9,018 nucleotides of DNA, from positions 1-9,018 of the forward strand of contig DLGS01000038.1 in the NCBI GenBank assembly GCA_002482815.1, written 5' to 3'. The position numbers and the translations under genes are program-made. How positions within the stretch are numbered: position 1 is the first letter of the stretch; every line of letters starts with the position of its first letter. Source of the stretch: Bacteroidetes bacterium UBA7688 (GTDB taxonomy: Bacteria > Bacteroidota > Bacteroidia > Chitinophagales > Chitinophagaceae). This document shows positions 1-6,348 of the stretch, one piece after another. The notes under the pieces were generated by a model that worked only from the letters and a program-made list of their open reading frames with translations, ran no database searches and was not told the origin of the DNA.

Positions 1-1955
1 TGCAGGAAGCGGTAAGAATTATTTACCGCGATAATGACGTGCTTTATGTGAATATAAATTCACTGCATAAAATCAGTAAGTACACCGGTAAAGAGGGAAC
101 CATTCCCAAAGTGCATAAACTGGGTAGTGATGTTTGGGAGAAATTAAAGAACAAAACTAAACGACAGGTTAAAGATATTGCGGCTGACCTCATCAAGCTT
201 TATGCTAAAAGAAAGGCATCTCAGGGATTTGCACATACACTCGACAGTTATCTGCAAACAGAACTTGAAGCATCTTTTATTTATGAAGATACGCCTGACC
301 AAAGTAAAGCTACCGCAGATGTGAAACGTGATATGGAAGCGCCTGCACCAATGGACAGGCTGGTGTGTGGTGATGTTGGTTTTGGCAAAACAGAAGTAGC
401 TGTGAGAGCGGCTTTCAAGAGTGTGACCGATAGCAAGCAGGCAGCGATATTAGTGCCCACTACCATTCTCGCTTATCAGCATTATCAAACTTTTAAAGAA
501 CGTTTGAAAGATTTTCCCTGCACAGTGGATTATGTCAATCGTTTTAAATCTGCCAAAGAGAAAAAGGAAACGCTTAAGAAATTAGAAGAAGGTAAAATTG
601 ACATCATTATTGGTACCCATGCTTTGCTAGGGAAAGATGTGAAATTTAAAGACCTTGGATTGTTGGTGATTGATGAAGAACAAAAATTCGGTGTTGGTGC
701 AAAGGAAAAAATACGGGAGCGAAGAGCCAATGTTGACACCCTTACGCTGACAGCTACCCCCATTCCAAGAACGCTGCAATTCTCGTTGATGAATGCCCGC
801 GATCTGAGTATTATTAATACGCCACCACCTAATCGGCAGCCGGTAAATACAGAAGTCATTGTGTTTGACGATTATACCATTCGCGATGCGATTTATTACG
901 AAACCGAGCGTGGTGGTCAGGTTTACTTCATACATAATCGTGTGCAGAGCTTACCTGAAATGGCTGCACGAATTAAAGATTTATGCCCCGATCTTGAAAT
1001 TGTTGTGGCGCATGGACAAATGGAGGGAGCTAAGCTGGAGAAAGCATTGTTTGATTTTATTGCACACAAGTATGATGTCATCTGCTGTACCAATATTGTT
1101 GAAAGTGGTGTCGATATCTCTAATGCAAATACAATTATTATTAATAATGCGCATCAGTTTGGGTTAAGTGATTTGCATCAGTTACGTGGTCGTGTCGGAC
1201 GAAGTAACAGGAAGGCCTTTTGTTATTTAATGGCACCACCCTTAAGTACTTTGCCCAATGATAGCCGTAAAAGATTACAGACGCTTGAACAATTCACCGA
1301 GCTTGGAAGTGGCTTCCAGATTGCGATGCGCGACCTTGATATCCGCGGCGCGGGGAATATGCTGGGTGGCGAGCAGAGTGGTTTTATTGCTGATATCGGA
1401 TTTGATATGTACCACAAAATTCTGGATGAAGCAATCAGAGAATTGAAGAGCACAGACTTTAAAGATGTGTTTGCAGAAGAAATGGACCGCAAACATGATT
1501 ATGTAAGTGACTGTACTATCGATACCGATCTCGAGATATTGATTCCGGATACTTATGTGGAAAGTATCACTGAGCGTCTAAGCCTTTACACTCAAATTGA
1601 TAACGTAAAAGATAATGAGGAACTGGAGAAATATACGCAGCAATTAGTGGATCGTTTCGGTCCTCTGCCCACACAGGTTGTTGATATGCTTACAGCAATC
1701 CGTTGCCGGAAAGTGGCGAAGGAATTGGGTTTTGAGAAGTTAATTCTTAAAAATGAGCAATTACGTTTATACTTTATCAGCAATCCGGAATCACCTTATT
1801 TTGAAAGTGAGGTTTTCAACAGAATCATGCATTATATCCAGACCGGAACCAATATTGCGAAGCTTAAACAAGTTGGAAAGAATTTTATGCTTATTGCTGA
1901 TAAAATGAAATCGATGAGGCAAATTGAGAATTTCCTGAATGCAATGACGCTATAA
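1..1955 (+). CDS. mfd: Transcription-repair coupling factor Mfd, C-terminal part (5' end outside window)
   Basis: Mfd is a cytoplasmic ATP-dependent DNA translocase. It removes RNA polymerase stalled at DNA lesions and recruits UvrA, coupling nucleotide excision repair to transcription. The reading frame is open from base 3, so the first in-frame GTG at 39 is not the true start. About 650 residues are present, roughly the last 55-60% of a family that usually runs near 1,100-1,150. In order one sees the end of the RNA polymerase-interacting domain (ending near YTGKEGT), Walker A GDVGFGKT (369-392), the Walker B-type box DEEQ (672-683), the TLTATPIPRTL motif, VYFIHNRV, the helicase lobe 2 segment with QLRGRVGRS, then the TRG-type segment with RDLDIRGAGNMLGG. 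A C-terminal D7-like domain follows (IPDTYV onward). DEEQ in place of the DEEH of E. coli is, from memory, usual in Bacteroidota. No frameshift is visible. The family call is very secure. Confidence 0.96.
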   Translation, partial: QEAVRIIYRDNDVLYVNINSLHKISKYTGKEGTIPKVHKLGSDVWEKLKNKTKRQVKDIAADLIKLYAKRKASQGFAHTLDSYLQTELEASFIYEDTPDQSKATADVKRDMEAPAPMDRLVCGDVGFGKTEVAVRAAFKSVTDSKQAAILVPTTILAYQHYQTFKERLKDFPCTVDYVNRFKSAKEKKETLKKLEEGKIDIIIGTHALLGKDVKFKDLGLLVIDEEQKFGVGAKEKIRERRANVDTLTLTATPIPRTLQFSLMNARDLSIINTPPPNRQPVNTEVIVFDDYTIRDAIYYETERGGQVYFIHNRVQSLPEMAARIKDLCPDLEIVVAHGQMEGAKLEKALFDFIAHKYDVICCTNIVESGVDISNANTIIINNAHQFGLSDLHQLRGRVGRSNRKAFCYLMAPPLSTLPNDSRKRLQTLEQFTELGSGFQIAMRDLDIRGAGNMLGGEQSGFIADIGFDMYHKILDEAIRELKSTDFKDVFAEEMDRKHDYVSDCTIDTDLEILIPDTYVESITERLSLYTQIDNVKDNEELEKYTQQLVDRFGPLPTQVVDMLTAIRCRKVAKELGFEKLILKNEQLRLYFISNPESPYFESEVFNRIMHYIQTGTNIAKLKQVGKNFMLIADKMKSMRQIENFLNAMTL

Positions 1956-1983
1956 CTTTGCAGGATAATACAATTAAGTTAGC

Positions 1984-2016
1984 AAAATAAGGAAGCTAAT
2001 GTAGCTTCCTTATTTT
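1984..2016. terminator. Bidirectional intrinsic terminator between mfd and the FAD oxidoreductase gene
   Basis: Bases 1984-1998 pair perfectly with 2002-2016, giving a 15-bp stem with a 3-base loop (ATG). The GC-containing core is GGAAGCTA/TAGCTTCC. The outer stem is AAAATAA on the left and TTATTTT on the right, so each strand ends the hairpin in a short T-rich run. It lies 28 bases after the mfd stop. On the minus strand it overlaps the TAA stop of the convergent oxidoreductase gene (2010-2012). The position between two convergent 3' ends and the symmetry fit a terminator for both genes. Termination itself is inferred. Confidence 0.85.
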
Positions 2017-3209
2017 CTATTAAATGAGAAAATATCAGCATCATTATTTTTCCTGCCACTAATCAGGTCAGTAATCATTTTCGCAGCGATAACACTGAAT
2101 GTAATACCATTCCCGCCAAAACCAAGAGCAAAATAACTATTTGGGAATTTGGGATGCGCTCCGATATAGGGCAAACCATCTTTCGTGCTGCCAAATGTTC
2201 CGGTCCAGCTAAATTCAGTTTTGAATGGTATGTCAGGGAATAATTTTTGAAAATCAGTAGCCAGTTGCCTGGATTTTCCTGGCAAAAGCTTATCTCTTTT
2301 AGCATTATCAAAAAAGTCTTCATCTCTGCCCCCTACAATAATTCTATTATCAAATGTGGTACGTAAATAAAGGTATGGATCAGCAGTATTCCACAGCAAA
2401 ACGTCGTCTTCCCAAAAGTCGGCTTGGTTAAATTGTTCACTTACGATAGCATAGGTCGACTTTAAATCCACAACTTTATCTTTCAATATTTCGGTTACTT
2501 CGTAACCTGTAGCGTAAACAAGTTTCTTTGCCTTTATTTTATATCCTTTTTCCGTATTGAGTTCCACACCGGACTTTGTTTCCTTAACTTTTGAAATGGG
2601 ACTTCGGTCAAATACTTCGCCTTTGTTTTTTCTGTATTGCAGTAATTTGTGGGTAAATCCATAAGCGTTTGTTTGTGCGCCGTGTTTGGATAAAATAGCA
2701 GCAGGCGAATCAATTCCATATTTTTTTTTGATTGTTTCCTTCTCTATAAAAGAGACGTCAAAACCTGCATTTTTTCTTGCTTCGAATTCTTTTTGCAGAA
2801 ATGACAAGTCTTTTTTAAAGGTAGCAAAATAAAGGCTGTTTTTATATTCGAACTCTTCAAAATTCAGTTCACCTGCAATTTTTCCCAATGTTGTAATTGC
2901 ATCATTGCAAAGATGAAAAGCTTTTTCTGCATTTGATTTTCCAATCATTTCGCACAGTTGGTGAAGTGGTGTGTCAATCTCGTATTGCAGTAAGGAGGTA
3001 CTTGCAGAAGTACTTCCCAGTCCCGCAGTTCGGGCATCTACAATAACACAATCAATCCCGGCCTTGATTAAGTAGTATCTCATCAACGCGCCGGATATTC
3101 CGGCACCCATTATTGCTACATCCGTGGAAATATCCTTGTCTAATTGGGGATAGGAAAATGGTAAACCATCCTTTATCAATGGATAAGGTAATCCTGATTT
3201 TAAATCCAT
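2010..3209 (-). CDS. FAD-dependent oxidoreductase of the DAO (glycine/D-amino-acid oxidase) family
   Basis: This 399-residue protein is predicted to be a soluble flavoenzyme that oxidises a C-N bond in an amine or amino acid; the true substrate cannot be read from the sequence. The N-terminal Rossmann motif is G35-x-G37-xx-G40 within VAIMGAGISGA, followed by an acidic residue (D58) at the end of the second strand, as expected for binding the FAD ribose. A Bacteroidota-type stretch GLGSTSASTSLLQYEIDTPL follows. Near the C-terminus, DGLPYIG and ALGFGGNGIT match the second FAD-contacting region of the family. Some relatives (YhfW-like) carry a C-terminal Rieske [2Fe-2S] domain. None is present here: the protein ends shortly after the FAD fold and shows no CxH/CxxH pair. 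The ATG at 3207-3209 is chosen because the conserved LPYPLIKDGLP stretch follows directly. The gene is divergent from cphA and convergent with mfd. Family assignment is firm, substrate unknown. Confidence 0.88.
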   Translation of the reverse strand: MDLKSGLPYPLIKDGLPFSYPQLDKDISTDVAIMGAGISGALMRYYLIKAGIDCVIVDARTAGLGSTSASTSLLQYEIDTPLHQLCEMIGKSNAEKAFHLCNDAITTLGKIAGELNFEEFEYKNSLYFATFKKDLSFLQKEFEARKNAGFDVSFIEKETIKKKYGIDSPAAILSKHGAQTNAYGFTHKLLQYRKNKGEVFDRSPISKVKETKSGVELNTEKGYKIKAKKLVYATGYEVTEILKDKVVDLKSTYAIVSEQFNQADFWEDDVLLWNTADPYLYLRTTFDNRIIVGGRDEDFFDNAKRDKLLPGKSRQLATDFQKLFPDIPFKTEFSWTGTFGSTKDGLPYIGAHPKFPNSYFALGFGGNGITFSVIAAKMITDLISGRKNNDADIFSFNRK

Positions 3210-3228
3210 GAGGTGCTTGTTTTGGTGT

Positions 3229-3236
3229 TAAAAGTA
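3229..3236 (-). promoter_or_regulatory. Possible -7 element for the FAD oxidoreductase gene
   Basis: Read on the minus strand, these bases are TACTTTTA, differing by one base from the Bacteroidota sigma-ABfr -7 consensus TAnnTTTG. They lie 19 bases upstream of the ATG. No convincing TTG -33 box was found at the usual distance, and the implied leader would be very short. This is a weak candidate. Confidence 0.2.
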
Positions 3237-3322
3237 AAGATTAAACAACATGGTAGTACCTGTAATGGAAATCATGTAAGCCTCATTTTTTTCGGTATAA
3301 CAATGCCTTAATATTCGGTTCA

Positions 3323-3330
3323 TTTCTTTG
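3323..3330 (+). promoter_or_regulatory. Possible -7 element for cphA
   Basis: TTTCTTTG matches the Bacteroidota -7 consensus TAnnTTTG at five of six defined positions and lies 21 bases before the first ATG of cphA. No clear -33 TTG is seen upstream. If real, transcription would begin just before the ATG pair, and the in-frame TTG at 3328 would be promoter sequence and not a start codon. Confidence 0.25.
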
Positions 3331-3351
3331 CAACAGATTCAATTCTTTAAA

Positions 3352-6012
3352 ATGAAACCTATGAATATCGAGAATATCAAAGTGATGAGAGGCCCCAATG
3401 TATGGTCTAATTACAGACAGAAGTTGATTGTGGTTAAACTCGATATTGGTGAATTAGAGGAAAGGCCTACGAATACCATTGATGGTTTTTCGGAAAGGCT
3501 GGAGGCCGCAATGCCCGGGATGTATCTTCATCGTTGTTCTGAAGGTCATGAGGGCGGTTTCTTTGAAAGAGTGAGGTTGGGAACCTGGATGGGGCACGTT
3601 ATTGAACATGTTGCGCTTGAAATGCAGACCTTGGCGGGCATGGATTGTGGCTTTGGACGCACCAGAAGTACTTCAAAGAAAGGCGTGTATGATGTAGTTT
3701 TTGCTTATCTCAGTGAGCATGCAGGACTTTACACGGCAAAGGCTTCTGTAAAATTTGTTCAGTCACTCATTGATAATAATCCGTATAATCTTACTGCCGA
3801 TATTGAAGAACTGAAAAAGCTTTATGCCCGAGAATGCTTTGGTCCAAGCACACAATCGATTATTGATGAGGCTGCCCAGCGCAACATTCCTTACACAAGG
3901 CTTAACGGCGAATCTTTGGTCATGTTGGGTCACGGTGTTCATCAACAGATTATCAGGGCTAGTATGACCGGCAACACGAGTAGTGTGGGTGTTGATATTG
4001 CTGCGGATAAAGAAAGGACAAAACATATTTTGAGCAAAGCTCATATCCCCACACCAAATGGTACTTTAGTTCTGGACGAAGATGAATTGGACGAAGTTGT
4101 GAATGCAATTGGTTTTCCCATGGTTATCAAACCGGTAGATGGGAATCATGGCAGGGGGATTACCACCAATATTAATAATCTTGAAGCTGCAAGAGCAGCA
4201 TTCCATCTGGCTAAAAAAGTTTCCCGGTATATTATTGCAGAACGATTTGTAAAAGGATGGGATTATCGCTTTCTGCTGATTAATTTTAAATTGGTTGCAG
4301 TCGCAAAGCGCACACCCGCTATGGTTATTGGTAACGGGGTTTCCTCTATTCAGGAATTAATTGAAATGGTCAATCAGCATCCGGACAGAGGTGAAGCGCA
4401 TGAGAAAGTATTGACTAAAATAACAGTGGATGAGGTTACAGAAAAAATTCTTTCCGATAAAAAGCTAACACTTCAATCCGTTTTGCTTGTAGACGAAATT
4501 CTGTTCCTGAAGGATACTGCAAATCTTAGCACAGGCGGTACGGCAACAGATCTTACCCATTTGGTTCACCCGGCTAATGTGTTTATGGCAGAGCGTATTG
4601 CACGATTAGTGAATCTGGATATTTGTGGAATTGATATTGTAGCTGAAGATATCAATGTGCCGATTACTGATAAGAATGGCGCAGTAATTGAAGTAAATGC
4701 TGCTCCCGGTTTCAGGATGCATCTTACACCATCAAAAGGTATTGCGCGAAATATCGGCGAAGCGGTTGTAGATATGCTTTACCCTAATAATGCACCTTCA
4801 AGAATTCCTTTAGTTGCTATTACCGGTACAAACGGGAAAACCACAACGACAAGGCTTGTTGCGCATATAGCCCGCACTGCAGGGCATAATGTCGGATACA
4901 CGACAACTGATGGTATTTACATCAACGGAAATATAGTTTGTCAGGGCGACTGCAGCGGCCCATCGAGTGCTGCAACAATTCTGCGTGACCCTTTAGTTGA
5001 TTTCGCTGTGCTCGAATGTGCGCGTGGAGGTATTATTCGTTCAGGTCTTGGTTTTGATCAATCAGATATCAGTATTGTGACAAACATTACTGAAGATCAT
5101 ATCGGGATAGACGGAGTGGAGAGCATTAAGGATTTGGCAAAAGCAAAAATTGTTGTTCCCAGATCAACAGTCGCAAATGGAGTTGCGATTTTAAATGCTG
5201 ACGATGATTTGGTTTATAAAATGAAAAATGAGCTGGATTGCCGTATCGGACTATTTAGTATGAAGCACGATAATGAACGCATTATCCGTCATTGTGAAAA
5301 TGGTGGATTGGCTGCATTTATAGAGCAGGATTATATTGTTGTTTCAAAAGGAAAATGGAAAAACAGGCTGGCGAAAGTGGGTGATTTGCCAATCACATTT
5401 TCCGGAACGGCTGAATTTATGATTCAAAATCTTTTGCCGGCGGTCCTGGCAAGTGTTGCACGGAATTTTGATTTAAATCTGATTTCAGATGCCTTGAAAA
5501 CCTTTATTCCTTCACCTCAGGTTACGCCAGGCAGGATGAATTTGTTTCAGTTTAAGCATGCAGAATTGATGGTTGACTATGCTCATAACGAAGCTGGTTT
5601 TATTGAGTTGAAGAAGTATGTGGAGAAACATCCGGCTGAATATAAAATAGGGATTGTTGCTGCTACAGGGGACAGGCGTGATGATGATATCCGTAAAATC
5701 GGTTTTTATGCTGCTCAGATGTTTAATGAAGTAATTATCAGAGATGATTTGAATGCGCGCGGTAGAACAAGTGAAGAAATGTCCCGCTTGATTACAGAAG
5801 GAATTAATAGTGCAGATTCTAATACGGTCATTCATATTATTCCGGATGAGCAAGAGGCGCTGACTTATGCGCTCGCATGTGCTCCGGTTGGCGCTTTTAT
5901 ATTAGCCTGCGCTGATAAAGTGCATCAAACGCTTGAGTTTGTAATGTCTTTGCAAAAGAGTGAGCTATTTCCTGTCAGAAAGGATTTTAATTTCCAAAAA
6001 CTAATCTCGTGA
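3352..6012 (+). CDS. cphA: Cyanophycin synthetase (CphA1-type)
   Basis: CphA makes cyanophycin (multi-L-arginyl-poly-L-aspartate), a storage polymer, by ATP-dependent addition of Asp to the backbone and Arg to each side chain. Numbered from the second Met (3361), the protein is 883 residues, close to the roughly 870 of cyanobacterial CphA1. The N-terminal domain (1 to about 160) carries RGPN at 10-13 and HVIEHVALE at 79-87. The ATP-grasp domain (about 161-485) has KPVDGNHGRGI from K257, ANLSTGGTA, and EVNAAPGFRMH from E444. The Mur-ligase-like domain has the P-loop GTNGKTTTTR from G489, TTDGIYI, LECARGGIIRSGLGF, TPGRMN at 722, VDYAHN at 738 and GDRRD at 770. All three modules look intact, arguing against CphA2, which has lost one active site. 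ATGs at 3352 and 3361 are both possible; 3361 gives numbering identical to cyanobacterial CphA as I recall it. No Shine-Dalgarno is evident. The TGA stop overlaps a downstream sigma-like ORF. No cyanophycinase gene lies beside it. Confidence 0.95.
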   Translation: MKPMNIENIKVMRGPNVWSNYRQKLIVVKLDIGELEERPTNTIDGFSERLEAAMPGMYLHRCSEGHEGGFFERVRLGTWMGHVIEHVALEMQTLAGMDCGFGRTRSTSKKGVYDVVFAYLSEHAGLYTAKASVKFVQSLIDNNPYNLTADIEELKKLYARECFGPSTQSIIDEAAQRNIPYTRLNGESLVMLGHGVHQQIIRASMTGNTSSVGVDIAADKERTKHILSKAHIPTPNGTLVLDEDELDEVVNAIGFPMVIKPVDGNHGRGITTNINNLEAARAAFHLAKKVSRYIIAERFVKGWDYRFLLINFKLVAVAKRTPAMVIGNGVSSIQELIEMVNQHPDRGEAHEKVLTKITVDEVTEKILSDKKLTLQSVLLVDEILFLKDTANLSTGGTATDLTHLVHPANVFMAERIARLVNLDICGIDIVAEDINVPITDKNGAVIEVNAAPGFRMHLTPSKGIARNIGEAVVDMLYPNNAPSRIPLVAITGTNGKTTTTRLVAHIARTAGHNVGYTTTDGIYINGNIVCQGDCSGPSSAATILRDPLVDFAVLECARGGIIRSGLGFDQSDISIVTNITEDHIGIDGVESIKDLAKAKIVVPRSTVANGVAILNADDDLVYKMKNELDCRIGLFSMKHDNERIIRHCENGGLAAFIEQDYIVVSKGKWKNRLAKVGDLPITFSGTAEFMIQNLLPAVLASVARNFDLNLISDALKTFIPSPQVTPGRMNLFQFKHAELMVDYAHNEAGFIELKKYVEKHPAEYKIGIVAATGDRRDDDIRKIGFYAAQMFNEVIIRDDLNARGRTSEEMSRLITEGINSADSNTVIHIIPDEQEALTYALACAPVGAFILACADKVHQTLEFVMSLQKSELFPVRKDFNFQKLIS

Positions 6013-6347
6013 TAGCTCAAACAACCGCAGTAAAAGTCCACTTTGTAAAGGAGGATTATCGCACAAATGAATCAGTACTGATAGCAGTCCTTTGTAAAAA
6101 AGATGAAAGGGCATTTTGTTTTTTATATGACAAATATGCTCCTGTTCTTTATGGTGTTATTCTTAAGACAGTCAAATGTGAGGATGTCGCGAATGTAGTC
6201 TTGAATGATGTGTTTTGTTCTGTCTGGAAAACTATTGAACAGTTTGATCATAAATGCCGACTGCTCACTTGGCTGTTGCGCGTAGCAAATCTTCAAGCAA
6301 ATAACAGACTCCTTGAATTGAAGCATCCTCAGCAACTTTTTTTATGA
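6009..6347 (+). CDS. Region-2-only ECF sigma-70-like protein, possibly a decaying gene
   Basis: The 112-residue product resembles region 2 of extracytoplasmic-function sigma factors, the part that binds core RNA polymerase and the -10 DNA. LIAVLCKKDERAF (24-36) is followed by FLYDKYAPVLYGVIL (38-52), then VLNDVFCSVWKTIEQFD (64-80) and LLTWLLRVAN (85-94). This matches the usual order of helices in region 2. Region 4, which reads the -35 box and takes up about the last 60 residues of a normal 160-200 residue ECF factor, is absent: the ORF stops 1 base before the convergent kinase gene. The only credible in-frame start is GTG 6009-6011, sharing GTGA with the cphA stop, which would allow translational coupling; there is no Met codon anywhere else in the frame. 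The region 2.2 acidic pair is partly lost (ANVVLND where AEDxLQE/D is common). It may be a pseudogene, a truncated regulator or a genuine short protein; the sequence does not decide between them. Confidence 0.6.
   Translation: MIAQTTAVKVHFVKEDYRTNESVLIAVLCKKDERAFCFLYDKYAPVLYGVILKTVKCEDVANVVLNDVFCSVWKTIEQFDHKCRLLTWLLRVANLQANNRLLELKHPQQLFL
6047..6069 (+). promoter_or_regulatory. Strong Shine-Dalgarno-like site followed by an out-of-frame ATG
   Basis: AAAGGAGGAT at 6047-6056 is an excellent match to the 16S rRNA anti-Shine-Dalgarno, unusual in this window. It is followed 12 bases after the AGGAGG by ATG at 6067. That ATG opens only four codons (MNQY) before TGA, because it is in a different frame from the sigma-like ORF running through it. 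It may be the relic of the original start of the sigma gene, now separated from its frame by an indel, or chance. Confidence 0.35.
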
Positions 6348-6348
6348 A

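Noticed and set aside
39..41. GTG at 39 as an mfd start codon
   Set aside because: The same frame is open to base 3 and encodes Mfd-like sequence before it. The gene is simply cut by the window edge.
859..1167. Plus-strand ORF of 102 codons within mfd
   Set aside because: It overlaps the helicase motifs of mfd in another frame and its translation resembles no known protein. It is a shadow ORF.
2075..2719. Minus-strand alternative-frame ORFs within the FAD oxidoreductase, as possible signs of a frameshift
   Set aside because: The main frame is continuous from the Rossmann motif to the C-terminal FAD-binding motif, so no frameshift is needed.
3328..3351. TTG at 3328 as the cphA start, adding eight residues before the first ATG
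   Set aside because: The extra residues are not part of the family N-terminus, and the TTG falls within a candidate -7 element. The ATGs at 3352 or 3361 fit the family better.
5512..5853. Minus-strand ORF of 113 codons inside cphA
   Set aside because: It is antisense to a well-conserved part of CphA, has no recognisable domain, and no initiation signal was seen.
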